From Ohtaekwangia sp036786105 (lineage in GTDB: Bacteria > Bacteroidota > Bacteroidia > Cytophagales > Cyclobacteriaceae), in contig NZ_DAIQRQ010000004.1 in NCBI RefSeq assembly GCF_036786105.1, forward strand, positions 1-64,000: a DNA stretch of 64,000 nucleotides, in the 5' to 3' direction. Positions 17,391 to 26,130 of the stretch are shown one piece after another. The notes below the pieces were generated by a model, which saw only the letters and a program-made list of their open reading frames with translations, was not told the origin of the DNA and searched no databases. The position numbers and the translations under genes are program-made. Positions within the stretch are counted from its first letter, which is position 1, and the number at the start of each line of letters is the position of its first letter.

Positions 17391-18629
17391 ATGGAGAACG
17401 GCGAACTTATACCTCACTTATTCCGGATGGAGTTCAGCAAGATTGTTTCTGTGCTGGTAAAAGTTTTTGGCCTGGAGCATACCGAAGTAGCGGAAGATAT
17501 AGTGAGTGAAACGTTCTTGCTTGCGGCAGAATCGTGGGGACAAAAAGGTATTCCTCAAAATCCAACTGCATGGCTATATACCGTTGCAAAAAACAAGGCA
17601 AAGAATCACTTGCATAGAGAGTCCATTTTCGCCAAAAAGGTGGCGCCACAAATAACATCCGGGTTGCCGGTTGGTGATGAAGTGGAAATTGATCTTTCCG
17701 AACAGAATATACAGGATAGTCAGTTGCAGATGATGTTTGCTATCTGCCATCCCAGCATTCCTATAGAATCGCAGATCGGGCTGTCGCTTCGTATTCTCTG
17801 CGGCTTTGGCATTGATGAAATTGCCGATGCTTTCCTCACCAATAAAGAAACGATCAACAAGCGACTGTTTCGCGCCAAAGAAAAGCTTCGTGAAGAGCAG
17901 ATAAAAATGGAGATGCCCTCACCTTCCGAAATACAGGAGCGACTTGATGCTGTGCTTAAAACACTATACTTGCTCTTCAACGAAGGCTATCATCCCTCCC
18001 TGCAGAATGCTGTTATACGCAGAGATCTGTGTGTTGAAGCCATGCGACTCAACTATATGCTGGTAGAGCATTCGGCTACCAATATACCAGAAGCCAACGC
18101 ATTGCTTGCACTCATGTGTTTTCATGCTTCACGCTTTGATGCGCGCACCGACCAGAATGGAGAGCTTATTCTTTATGCAGACCAGGATGCAAGCCTCTGG
18201 AACCAGGAACTCATTGTTAAAGGAGGTATATATTTGAACCAGGCCGCGCGCGGCACACGTCTCTCCAAATATCACCTGGAAGCTGCCATCGCTTACTGGC
18301 ATACACACAAAGATGACAGTGTTGAAAAATGGGAAAATATACTGCAACTTCACAATCAACTATTACAGCTGGAGTACTCACCGTTAGCAGCATTAAACAG
18401 AACATACGCACTCTCAAAAGCCAACAGCATTGAAGAAGCCATTCGTGAAGCAGAAAAATTAAAACTCGATTCCAATCATTTATACTTCACACTGCTGGGC
18501 GAGCTGTATGCTTCTGTTGATCGCGCAAAAGCGAAGGTTCACTTTGAGCAGGCACTTTCGTTCGCGAAATCGGAAGCAGACAAAGCAATCCTGATCCGGA
18601 AGCTTGAAGCATTGGCCGTTATACCTTGA
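17391..18629 (+). CDS. ECF42-type sigma factor with C-terminal DUF6596/TPR-like extension
   Basis: A 412-residue sigma factor. Region 2 occupies about residues 10-80 (AEDIVSETFLLAAESWGQKG and NPTAWLYTVAKNKAKNHLHR), region 4 about 110-170 (LCGFGIDEIADAFLTNKETI then KRLFRAKEKLREEQ). The rest, about 230 residues (LYLLFNEGYHP, LCVEAMRLNYML, then helical repeats), is the DUF6596 extension with TPR-like helices that marks ECF42. In the studied cases this extension is needed for activity and no anti-sigma factor exists; the partner is a DGPF/YCII gene, as here. Target genes are not known; neighbouring YCII, VOC and SRPBCC genes are candidates. Confidence 0.92.
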   Translation: MENGELIPHLFRMEFSKIVSVLVKVFGLEHTEVAEDIVSETFLLAAESWGQKGIPQNPTAWLYTVAKNKAKNHLHRESIFAKKVAPQITSGLPVGDEVEIDLSEQNIQDSQLQMMFAICHPSIPIESQIGLSLRILCGFGIDEIADAFLTNKETINKRLFRAKEKLREEQIKMEMPSPSEIQERLDAVLKTLYLLFNEGYHPSLQNAVIRRDLCVEAMRLNYMLVEHSATNIPEANALLALMCFHASRFDARTDQNGELILYADQDASLWNQELIVKGGIYLNQAARGTRLSKYHLEAAIAYWHTHKDDSVEKWENILQLHNQLLQLEYSPLAALNRTYALSKANSIEEAIREAEKLKLDSNHLYFTLLGELYASVDRAKAKVHFEQALSFAKSEADKAILIRKLEALAVIP

Positions 18630-18656
18630 TCGTTATGGTGAGCAATATGCAACCTG

Positions 18657-20246
18657 TTACTTGTTGTATTTAACACGTATTTTTTCTTCTTCTATATCCA
18701 GCATACCGTGATATTTCCTGATCACTTCTTCCTCCAGAGATGTATCCTTATTAAGCTCATGAAGTAACGTGCGTTGCTGCTCCAGCATCTGCAGGTAAAC
18801 TTCCGGGAATTCTTTATGATCAACGGAGGCGCGGATATCTTCCAGATCGTTTTCCAGGCGAGCTTTCAATTGCTGCAACGGTATACTTTGAGCCAGCACC
18901 TGTTTGTGGTTTTCTTCCAGGAATCTCAGACTATGAGCGGTCAGTTTCTCAAGAATCTTCTGGCTTTGTAGTTCTTCCGGCAGGAGTTGATCAGGGTCTT
19001 CCAGTTTCATCCAGCGGATTACCAGCGGTAGCGTAAGGCCTTGTATAATCAGTGTAAACAGGATAACGGTAAATGTGATGAACAGGATCATATTGCGCTG
19101 AGGGAAAGCCGTACCATCAGAAAGGTATATAGGCACCGACAGTGCCGCCGCCAGCGACACCACACCCCGCATACCTGCCCAGCCTATTACAAAAGGAGCC
19201 CGCAAGCCCGGCCGGTTATCGGCTGTGGTAATGTAGCGACTAATAAAAATCGTAAAGTAAGCCGCAAACAACGTACAGCCTATACGTGTTATCATCAGCA
19301 CGACTGAGATTAACAAACCATATCCTATCGCTTCCGACAGGCTAACTGAACCTAGTTGATGAACTACTTCCGGCAGCTCAAGGCCAATGAGCATAAATAC
19401 CAGTCCGTTAAAAATAAAACTCACAGCCGCCCATACTGTGCTACCCCGAAGCCGGCTTCGGTGGCTCAAAAATAAATGGCTTCTGGCCGAAAGGAACAAC
19501 CCGCCACTAACTACAGCGAGTACACCGGAGAAATGAAAGTGCTCTGCTGTAAGATACATCACATACGGAGCCGATAGTGTGAGCACGATATCGATGTTAG
19601 AATCGGTTGGCAGCCATTTGTGAATAATGAAATATACCATACCAATGGCTAATCCTATTGCTATACCTATTACAATAACCAGGACAAAATCGAGTGCAGC
19701 TTCGTGAAAGACAAATCTACCTGTATCCACGGCGATTAACGCGAAGCGGAACACCACAAGGCTGGATGCATCATTCAGTAAACTTTCGCCCTCTAATATA
19801 GACGACATCCGCCTGGGTACTTTTACATACTTGAGAATGGCAGAAGCGCTCACCGCATCGGGTGGCGATATAATGCCGCCCAATAAAAACCCAAGCGCCA
19901 TAGTAAATCCGGGAATTACAGAGCTGGACACCAACGCAACCACAAAAGATGTTACGATTACCACCAGAAAAGCAAAGCTGCCGATAACTCTCCTCCACCT
20001 CCAAAATTCCTTCCATGAAGTATACCATGCCGCTTCATACAACAGCGGCGGCAGAAAAATAATAAAGATCATTTCCGGTTGAATGCGTATGGCTGGCATG
20101 GCCGGCAGAAAACTTAAAACGAGGCCACCAATAACCAATACTATCGGATAGGCTATGCGAAGTTTCTGCGCCAGCATAATAAGTACCAGTATAGCACCTA
20201 CCAGTATTATATATTCAGTAAAAACACCGGGTATATCGGTTTGCAT
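18657..20246 (-). CDS. Na+/H+ antiporter, CPA1 family (NhaP/YjcE type)
   Basis: A 529-residue protein with about 12 membrane helices and a soluble C-terminal tail of about 110 residues. MIFIIFLPPLLYEAAWYTSW, GGIISPPDAVSASAILKYV and ILEGESLLNDASSLVVFRFA are CPA1 signatures; the ND pair in LLND is the ion-binding site of electroneutral exchangers. The tail (EELQSQKILEKLTAHSLRFL onward) is helical and charged, probably regulatory. Predicted role: cytoplasmic pH and sodium control. It is convergent with the sigma gene with 27 bp between the stops. Confidence 0.92.
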   Translation of the reverse strand: MQTDIPGVFTEYIILVGAILVLIMLAQKLRIAYPIVLVIGGLVLSFLPAMPAIRIQPEMIFIIFLPPLLYEAAWYTSWKEFWRWRRVIGSFAFLVVIVTSFVVALVSSSVIPGFTMALGFLLGGIISPPDAVSASAILKYVKVPRRMSSILEGESLLNDASSLVVFRFALIAVDTGRFVFHEAALDFVLVIVIGIAIGLAIGMVYFIIHKWLPTDSNIDIVLTLSAPYVMYLTAEHFHFSGVLAVVSGGLFLSARSHLFLSHRSRLRGSTVWAAVSFIFNGLVFMLIGLELPEVVHQLGSVSLSEAIGYGLLISVVLMITRIGCTLFAAYFTIFISRYITTADNRPGLRAPFVIGWAGMRGVVSLAAALSVPIYLSDGTAFPQRNMILFITFTVILFTLIIQGLTLPLVIRWMKLEDPDQLLPEELQSQKILEKLTAHSLRFLEENHKQVLAQSIPLQQLKARLENDLEDIRASVDHKEFPEVYLQMLEQQRTLLHELNKDTSLEEEVIRKYHGMLDIEEEKIRVKYNK

Positions 20247-20410
20247 GAAAGTAAAGGGTTACGTTTTGTAACTTCTAATCAAATCAATTAAACTATATAA
20301 GTCAAAAATTCCCGGGTCGGAATTTCTGAGGAAGCGTTATTCACCAGAATTATGATTTTCAACCAATCGTTGAAAATTCGAGCAAATGATACTACTTGGT
20401 TAGTAAAATA

Positions 20411-20433
20411 CAAAGGCCGCCGGGCGGCCTTTG
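20411..20433 (-). terminator. Terminator downstream of rtcB
   Basis: CAAAGGCCGCC and GGCGGCCTTTG form a near perfect hairpin; read on the minus strand a T-rich tail follows. It lies about 50 bp after the rtcB stop and before the antiporter gene, so the two minus-strand genes are separate units. Confidence 0.75.
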
Positions 20434-20480
20434 TTGGTGATTTAAAAACGTGTTCATATTCATTTATATCCTTCCTATCA

Positions 20481-21887
20481 CTAATCAACTTCCTTAAATC
20501 GTTCATCGCCACACATACGTACGATCTTGGGCATGAAGGATCCAAGTACATCAACCAGGTCTTTCTGTGCATTCATTACCTGATGTATATCCTTATAGGC
20601 CATTGGCGCTTCGTCAAGGCCGGAACCGATCAGCTCTACACCTGCCTGCTTCAGAAATTTATTTACCTGCCCCGGAAGTATAGTCTGCTTGGCTTTGGTA
20701 CGCGACATGGTTCTGCCCGCTCCGTGTGATGCAGAGTTTATGGAAGCAGCGCTCCCTTTGCCACGAACAATAAATCCGGGTGTAGCCATGGATCCCGGAA
20801 TTATACCGAGTACACCTTGTGCTGCCGGTGTTGCTCCTTTGCGGTGCACAATGATCTCGTTGCCCACTGCATCTTTTTCTTTCCATGCAAAGTTATGGTG
20901 GTTCTCAATCATTGCCATTGGCGTTTCGCGCAATGCAATGGCTACTCGCTCATGTATCTGGTGATGGCAAGCCGAGGCATAGTCGCCCGCCAGGTTCATG
21001 GCAAGCCAATACTCTTGCCCCGCTTCCGAATCAAGGTCGAGCCATGCCAGGTGCCTTGCTTCTTGTGGAAGCTTGCAGACATTCATCGCAATATCGGTAT
21101 AGTGTCGTGCAATGCTGGCCCCGAGTCCACGCGAACCGGAGTGTGACAGCAATGCTATATAGGTACCAGGAGTAACGTTAAACTCGTTTATAGCACTGAT
21201 TATCTCTACGATGCCAAATTCAACAAAGTGATTTCCACCTCCGGAAGAACCGATCTGCTGCCATGCACGATCTTTTAGCGCACGCACTACGGTAAGTTCA
21301 CTAAATTCTTTTCGCTCAAAAATGGCATCGTCTTTCGGCTTTTGGAACGTAGCCACCCCAAAACGGGTATTGTTTGTTAATACTTTTTTAAGATCTTCTC
21401 TCTTTTCATTCAATACAGTTGTCGGTATATTATATAGCGTCATACACATACGGCAACCTATATCTACGCCTACACCGTAAGGGATTACCGCATTATGTGT
21501 AGCCAACACACCACCAATGGGCAAACCATATCCCTGATGGGCATCGGGCATCAACGCACCTGCTACAGTTACCGGCAGTTTCAAAGCTATTTCCATTTGT
21601 GTTAATGCACCCTGTTCAATGGCATCCGCTCCATATATCTGATAAGGCTTAACCTCACTTGACAATGCGACAATATCTGTTACTGGCTTCATGATAGCTT
21701 TGGCAAGTGCGGAAAGCTTTGAATCTTCCAGAAATGATGCTGGATCTTTTAGCACCTGCCCAAACAACAAGAGAACATCTTCGCGGCTCTTATCGCCATA
21801 CTCTTTTGTTACGAGTTGAAGCGCTATACCAATAGCCTTGCCTTCTGCGAAACCTGCGTTTTTAAGATCTGTTCCTGTAATAGTCAT
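20481..21887 (-). CDS. rtcB: RtcB tRNA-splicing/RNA-repair ligase
   Basis: A 468-residue RtcB. It joins 2',3'-cyclic phosphate or 3'-phosphate ends to 5'-OH RNA ends using GTP and Mn2+. Seen motifs: MPDAHQGYGLPIGGVLA, VGVDIGCRM (metal-ligand Cys), SSGGGNHFVEFG, LLSHSGSRGLGA, ENHHNFAW and SASHGAGRTMSRTKA, where the His is the GMP-attachment residue. All catalytic residues are present and the length is normal. No rtcA or archease gene is next to it. Its upstream region carries the 19-bp double TGCGCA element that is also found upstream of the WYL-dioxygenase gene 0.9 kb away, which suggests co-regulation. Confidence 0.96.
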   Translation of the reverse strand: MTITGTDLKNAGFAEGKAIGIALQLVTKEYGDKSREDVLLLFGQVLKDPASFLEDSKLSALAKAIMKPVTDIVALSSEVKPYQIYGADAIEQGALTQMEIALKLPVTVAGALMPDAHQGYGLPIGGVLATHNAVIPYGVGVDIGCRMCMTLYNIPTTVLNEKREDLKKVLTNNTRFGVATFQKPKDDAIFERKEFSELTVVRALKDRAWQQIGSSGGGNHFVEFGIVEIISAINEFNVTPGTYIALLSHSGSRGLGASIARHYTDIAMNVCKLPQEARHLAWLDLDSEAGQEYWLAMNLAGDYASACHHQIHERVAIALRETPMAMIENHHNFAWKEKDAVGNEIIVHRKGATPAAQGVLGIIPGSMATPGFIVRGKGSAASINSASHGAGRTMSRTKAKQTILPGQVNKFLKQAGVELIGSGLDEAPMAYKDIHQVMNAQKDLVDVLGSFMPKIVRMCGDERFKEVD

Positions 21888-21925
21888 AATTGTTTTTATT
21901 TAACGATCCAAAATTCTGCACAGGA

Positions 21926-21944
21926 TGCGCAGTCTTTTTGCGCA
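21926..21944. promoter_or_regulatory. Double TGCGCA element upstream of rtcB, copy 1
   Basis: TGCGCAGTCTTTTTGCGCA: two copies of the self-complementary hexamer TGCGCA (21926-21931 and 21939-21944) 13 bp apart. It begins 39 bp upstream of the rtcB ATG (minus strand) and also precedes the plus-strand leader ORF at 21966. The same 19 bases, plus the two following, recur at 22825. Two palindromes about one helix turn apart look like a site for a dimeric or cooperative regulator, most simply the WYL protein encoded nearby. Confidence 0.7.
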
Positions 21945-21965
21945 GTAAAAATCTTTAAATCTTTT

Positions 21966-22019
21966 ATGGAAAAAAGGCGTTCCCGTCATCTTCCCGATAC
22001 TAAATCTAATATCAAATGA
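21966..22019 (+). CDS. Possible 17-codon leader peptide
   Basis: ATG at 21966 opens MEKRRSRHLPDTKSNIK, whose TGA overlaps the ATG of the next gene (ATGA at 22016-22019). It starts 22 bp after the TGCGCA element, a spacing similar to that between the second copy and the WYL start. The overlap suggests translational coupling, but a peptide this short may also be an accident. Confidence 0.3.
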   Translation: MEKRRSRHLPDTKSNIK

Positions 22020-22720
22020 AAGATCGCTTTACGCTTACCATTCCCCAACCGTGCCATGAAAAATGGAGCAACTTCAGCAAGACAAAGCACGGAGGTTTTT
22101 GCTCAAGCTGCCAGAAAGAAGTGATTGACTTTACAACCTGGGACGAAGATCGGATCAAAGAATATTTCGTGAAGCATTCCAACACTTGTGGCCGGTTTCG
22201 TTCCAATCAATTGAAAGAGTATACGTCTACAACGCCCAGTTGGATGCCTGGCCCTATATTCGGTATATTCCTGATGTTTTTAGCCAATCCGTCAAATGCT
22301 TTGCCGCCAGCAGCACCCCCTATACATTCCGAAAGAACTTTATTCCCGGAAAACGATCAACATTTGCAGATTGATACTATAGGTGTTAGAGTTATAAAAG
22401 GAACTGTACGTGCAGCATCTGATACTTCACTAATGCCAGGTGTAAATGTAGTCTTAAAAGGAACATCCCATACAACGGTAACGGATCATGAGGGGAAATT
22501 TACACTTAGTATCCCTGATGGTGTCTACTCAGACACTATTGAATTTTTATTTATAGGCTATGTTAATTCTGAAATAAACCTATCACAGACCACATCTTTT
22601 GATGTCGTGATGCATGAAGATGTTGTTGGCTTTTCCTACCCTGTGACCGCGGGAGGAGTGTGTGTACGCAGATTCGGACTACGAAATATCTGGTGGCGAA
22701 TCCGGAATATATTTCGGTAA
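22016..22720 (+). CDS. Zinc-ribbon-like and carboxypeptidase-regulatory-like domain protein
   Basis: A 234-residue protein. The N-terminus (residues 10-60) holds PQPCHEKWSNFSKTKHGGFC and SSCQKEVIDFTTWDEDRIKE, a Cys-rich motif repeated in many Bacteroidota proteins, followed by one hydrophobic segment (about 76-95, GPIFGIFLMFLANPSNALP) and then a beta-sandwich of the CarboxypepD_reg type (about 125-205, LMPGVNVVLKGTSHTTVTDH). So it is probably a membrane protein with a Cys-rich cytoplasmic head and a periplasmic beta domain. Family members are widespread and not characterised. It lies between rtcB and the WYL gene. Confidence 0.75.
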   Translation: MKDRFTLTIPQPCHEKWSNFSKTKHGGFCSSCQKEVIDFTTWDEDRIKEYFVKHSNTCGRFRSNQLKEYTSTTPSWMPGPIFGIFLMFLANPSNALPPAAPPIHSERTLFPENDQHLQIDTIGVRVIKGTVRAASDTSLMPGVNVVLKGTSHTTVTDHEGKFTLSIPDGVYSDTIEFLFIGYVNSEINLSQTTSFDVVMHEDVVGFSYPVTAGGVCVRRFGLRNIWWRIRNIFR

Positions 22721-22742
22721 ACATCTCTTTTCCGTTTATAAA

Positions 22743-22767
22743 CCTCCCCTTCCATTCGAAGGGGAGG
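22743..22767. terminator. Hairpin between the beta-sandwich gene and the WYL gene
   Basis: CCTCCCCTTC (22743-22752) pairs with GAAGGGGAGG (22758-22767), 10 perfect pairs with a 5-nt loop, 23 bp after the stop codon. There is no T-run, so it may act as an RNA-stability element rather than a classical terminator. Confidence 0.5.
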
Positions 22768-22824
22768 GCAGCGCATTCACAATCATCATGTCATTCAATT
22801 GACGATTCAAAATTGTTGTTCTGC

Positions 22825-22843
22825 TGCGCAGTCTTTTTGCGCA
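22825..22843. promoter_or_regulatory. Double TGCGCA element upstream of the WYL-dioxygenase gene, copy 2
   Basis: The same 19 bases as at 21926-21944, with the hexamers at 22825-22830 and 22838-22843. The flanks are also related: AAAATT before both copies and AAAAT-TTT after both. TATTTTTG at 22851-22858 fits the Bacteroidota -7 box TAnnTTTG, which would put the element over the promoter of the WYL gene, consistent with repression or autoregulation. Confidence 0.7.
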
Positions 22844-22870
22844 GTGAAAATATTTTTGTTTTTTTATGCC

Positions 22871-24613
22871 ATGCCTGTCAACCGTAACGCTTTAATCCGC
22901 TATCGTACTATCGACAACTGTCTGCGAAACAGACATCGCAGATGGACACTGGAAGACCTTATCGATGCATGCTCCGAAGCACTTTATGAATATGAAGGTA
23001 TTGATAAAGGGATGAGTCGCCGATCCATTCAGATGGATATACAAATGATGCGCAGCGACAAGCTCGGATACAATGCACCGATCATTGTGCTGGAGAAAAA
23101 GTATTATACGTACGAAGACCCGGAATATTCTATTACCAATATACCACTCACTGATCAGGATCTTGGTAAGCTTACCGAGGTGGTAGAAATATTACGACAA
23201 TTCAAAGGATTCAGTCATTTTCAGGAATTAAGCGGCATGGTACAGCGCCTGGAAAGCAAGATTCACGCTGCCAAAACAAACCAGGAACCCGTAATTGATT
23301 TTGAGAAGAACGAAAATTTGAAGGGGCTTGAACATATTGATACGCTTTACAAGGCTATTACCAACCAATGTACAGTAGAGCTTTGTTATCAATCGTTTAA
23401 AGCGCGAAGCGCCAGTACATTTCCTTTTCATCCATACTATTTGAAAGAGTATAGAAATCGCTGGTTCGTGCTCGGCGTTCGTAAAAAGAATACACCGATT
23501 TTAAATCTTGCGCTCGATCGTATCATCAGCATTAAAGACTGTGAACTGAAATATATACCGCGCACTAAGTTTCATCTGCCTACATATCTTCATGATGTGA
23601 TTGGCGTATCGGTGAATGAAAACGGGCAGGCGGAAAATGTGGTGCTCCATGCTGATAATGAAACAGCGCCCTATATTATTACCAAGCCGTTGCACCACTC
23701 CCAGCAAGTTATAGAAACGCTTCCCAATGGTGTAGTGTTCTCGTTGAAAGTGCAACTTAACTTTGAATTGGAGCGCGAGATACTGGGATTTGGCAATCGC
23801 ATTAAGGTTATTGCTCCTGAAAGACTCAAGCGCAGAATTAAAGATACGTTGGAACGCGCGCTCGATCTTTACCAATACGAATTCAACAATGCATCGCTAC
23901 AGAACAATATTCAGAAGTTAAGCAAGACGGGTTCGGTTATTCTTCACCATGTGTTTGGCAAAAAGGAAGTGAACCAGATCAAGATGATGCTTCACAATCA
24001 TCTAAGAGCAACGGGACAACCAGAGAATGTTCATGCTTTACGAAATTTATTGCAGGAAATTCCTGAGCTGAAAAACTTACTACTTAATTCCAATCTGCAG
24101 CATATACTTAAAAAGATCAATGCGAATCTCTTCCTTACGAAAGCTATATTTTTCGATAAGACGCCAGAATCAAACTGGTATGTAACCTGGCATCAGGATA
24201 TTTCTATCCATGTAAAAGAAAAGATAGAAACGGAAGGATTTACCGGCTGGACTAAAAAGGGAGACAGCTATGGCGTTTGTCCTCCGGAAGAAATTTTGAA
24301 GGACACGATTACGATTCGCATTCACCTTGATGACACGAATGACACAAACGGTGCTTTGAAAGTTGTTTTAGGGTCGCACAATAAAAAATTATCTGATGAA
24401 GAGATCAGCCTCATTACACAAAGTTCAATTCCCTATACATGTGAAGTTGCCGCGTGTGGTATCCATATTATGAAGCCACTGTTGTTGCATGCATCTTCCA
24501 AAGCAAGAAGTCAAAAACACAGAAGAGTTGTTCATCTCGAATTCAATACGGCTGATCTTCCCAATGGGCTTGAATGGGCCGAAAAGACGGAAATAAATAC
24601 ATCTGCAAACTAG
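22871..24613 (+). CDS. WYL-domain regulator fused to a phytanoyl-CoA-dioxygenase-like domain
   Basis: A 580-residue protein from ATG 22871. Residues 1-65 form a winged helix (RHRRWTLEDLIDACSEALYE, then GMSRRSIQMDIQMMR), 120-320 a WYL domain with its C-terminal extension (FPFHPYYLKEYRNRWFVLGV; FELEREILGFGNRIKVIAPE), and about 345-575 a PhyH-type Fe(II)/2-oxoglutarate oxygenase fold (TWHQD with His441/Asp443, GALKVVLGSHNK, distal His540 in LLLHASS, Arg near 551). The iron triad is intact, so the enzyme part may be active. WYL domains usually sense nucleic-acid-type ligands. Next to rtcB and sharing its operator-like site, it is a candidate regulator of RNA repair. The fusion is open through the joint with no frameshift. 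Confidence 0.85.
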   Translation: MPVNRNALIRYRTIDNCLRNRHRRWTLEDLIDACSEALYEYEGIDKGMSRRSIQMDIQMMRSDKLGYNAPIIVLEKKYYTYEDPEYSITNIPLTDQDLGKLTEVVEILRQFKGFSHFQELSGMVQRLESKIHAAKTNQEPVIDFEKNENLKGLEHIDTLYKAITNQCTVELCYQSFKARSASTFPFHPYYLKEYRNRWFVLGVRKKNTPILNLALDRIISIKDCELKYIPRTKFHLPTYLHDVIGVSVNENGQAENVVLHADNETAPYIITKPLHHSQQVIETLPNGVVFSLKVQLNFELEREILGFGNRIKVIAPERLKRRIKDTLERALDLYQYEFNNASLQNNIQKLSKTGSVILHHVFGKKEVNQIKMMLHNHLRATGQPENVHALRNLLQEIPELKNLLLNSNLQHILKKINANLFLTKAIFFDKTPESNWYVTWHQDISIHVKEKIETEGFTGWTKKGDSYGVCPPEEILKDTITIRIHLDDTNDTNGALKVVLGSHNKKLSDEEISLITQSSIPYTCEVAACGIHIMKPLLLHASSKARSQKHRRVVHLEFNTADLPNGLEWAEKTEINTSAN

Positions 24614-24642
24614 ATTATTGATATAAACTAACCCGAACCAAT

Positions 24643-24942
24643 ATGATTGCAACCATCGTACACGTATATGTAAAACCAGAACACGTAGAAGCTTTTATCG
24701 TTGCTACCAAAAAGAATCACGAAAGTTCGATTAAGGAAGCTGGCAACCTCCGTTTTGACATTCTGCAGGATGACAAAGATCCTGGCAAATTTGTTTTATA
24801 TGAAGCGTATGAAACAGAACAGGCCGTAGCCGCTCATAAGGAAACGGCACACTATCTCGAATGGCGCGATTTAGTTGCACCGTGGATGGTCAAGCCGCGC
24901 GAAGGCATAAAACACAAAATGCTTTTCCCTGCAAAGAAATAA
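24643..24942 (+). CDS. Antibiotic-biosynthesis-monooxygenase (ABM) domain protein
   Basis: A 99-residue ferredoxin-like protein: TIVHVYVKPEHVEAFIVATK, NLRFDILQDDKDPGKFVLYE and HKETAHYLEWRDLVAPW are the usual ABM blocks. Members are small cofactor-free monooxygenases acting on quinol-like compounds, or simply ligand binders (YgiN, LsrG type). It lies 29 bp after the WYL gene and 4 bp before the alcohol dehydrogenase; the close spacing suggests that it works with the dehydrogenase. Confidence 0.88.
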   Translation: MIATIVHVYVKPEHVEAFIVATKKNHESSIKEAGNLRFDILQDDKDPGKFVLYEAYETEQAVAAHKETAHYLEWRDLVAPWMVKPREGIKHKMLFPAKK

Positions 24943-24946
24943 TGTA

Positions 24947-26122
24947 ATGATGACAAACACATTCGCATTTGCTGCTACGCCTTCGCTGCATTTTGGTGTG
25001 GGGAAAATCTCTGTATTATCTTCCGTTATAAAACCGCTTGGTAAAAAAATAGTATTGATTACCGGTGCGCATTCATTTATGGCATCATCGTATGGTCAGC
25101 AGGTATATGATCAACTTCAATCGACCGGATATACTATAAATCATTACGCGATTGATCGGGAGCCAACTCCAGCCATGATCGACCGCGCGGTTAATCTCTT
25201 TGCAGCATCTATACCCGAAGTAGTTGTAGCCATCGGTGGTGGCAGTGTGCTGGATGCCGGTAAAGCTATAGCCGCCATGCTTCCATTACAGGAACCTGTA
25301 AAAGATTATCTCGAAGGCGTGGGCACGAAGAATCATCCCGGAGTAAAGATACCTTTTATTGCTATACCAACTACTGCGGGCACGGGCAGCGAAGCAACCA
25401 AGAATGCCGTGATATCCGAAACGGGTGAATCAGGATATAAAAAATCTTTACGCCACAACAACTTTGTGCCGGATGCCACGATTATTGATCCACAACTTAC
25501 GTTGAGCTGCTCGCCTGCCATAACAGCCGCGAGTGGCATGGATGCTTTCACGCAATTGCTGGAATCCTATTTATCGACTGCCGCAAATCCTATCGCTGAT
25601 GCTTTGGCTTACGAGGGACTGAAGCAGATAGCAGCATTTTTACCCAAGGCCTACCACAATGGATCAAATCTTGAAGCACGCACAGCGATGGCCTTGGCAG
25701 CTTACCTTTCAGGTATTACGCTTGCAAATGCCGGCCTCGGATTGGTGCACGGTTTTGCTTCAGCGGTAGGAGGATATTTTGACATCTCACATGGCGTGAT
25801 CTGCAGCGCTTTAATGGCACCCGCTAACAAACTTACTGTACAAAAATTACGGCAAACATCCGGCAATCCGGAAGCGTTAACCAAATATACCCTGGCAGGA
25901 AAATTATTCTCGCAGAACAATGGTAAATCAGGCGAATATTATATCGATTCGCTTTTGTCGCTGATAGAGTCCTGGACAAGCGAGTTCAACATTCCACGCC
26001 TCTCACAGGGAGGAGTTACATCCACTGATCTTGACAAGATTGTTCGTGCTTCAGACAACAAGAACAATCCGGTAAAGCTCGATGCAGAAGAGATGGCAGA
26101 AGTACTAACGCTGGCGCTTTGA
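24947..26122 (+). CDS. Iron-containing alcohol dehydrogenase
   Basis: A 391-residue group III dehydrogenase. VVVAIGGGSVLDAGKAIA binds the nucleotide, FIAIPTTAGTGSEATKNAVI and GLGLVHGFASAVGGYFDISH carry metal-site residues. It should reduce aldehydes or ketones or oxidise alcohols with NAD(P). It overlaps almost directly with the ABM gene (4 bp apart), so the two are probably co-translated. A perfect 12-bp hairpin between this gene and the convergent thiolase gene ends transcription from both sides. Confidence 0.92.
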   Translation: MMTNTFAFAATPSLHFGVGKISVLSSVIKPLGKKIVLITGAHSFMASSYGQQVYDQLQSTGYTINHYAIDREPTPAMIDRAVNLFAASIPEVVVAIGGGSVLDAGKAIAAMLPLQEPVKDYLEGVGTKNHPGVKIPFIAIPTTAGTGSEATKNAVISETGESGYKKSLRHNNFVPDATIIDPQLTLSCSPAITAASGMDAFTQLLESYLSTAANPIADALAYEGLKQIAAFLPKAYHNGSNLEARTAMALAAYLSGITLANAGLGLVHGFASAVGGYFDISHGVICSALMAPANKLTVQKLRQTSGNPEALTKYTLAGKLFSQNNGKSGEYYIDSLLSLIESWTSEFNIPRLSQGGVTSTDLDKIVRASDNKNNPVKLDAEEMAEVLTLAL

Positions 26123-26130
26123 GATATATA

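Noticed and set aside
21926..21944. TGCGCA element as a transcription terminator
   Set aside because: The two hexamers are each palindromic and could pair, but the stem would be only 6 bp with no T-run and the site is upstream of both flanking genes.
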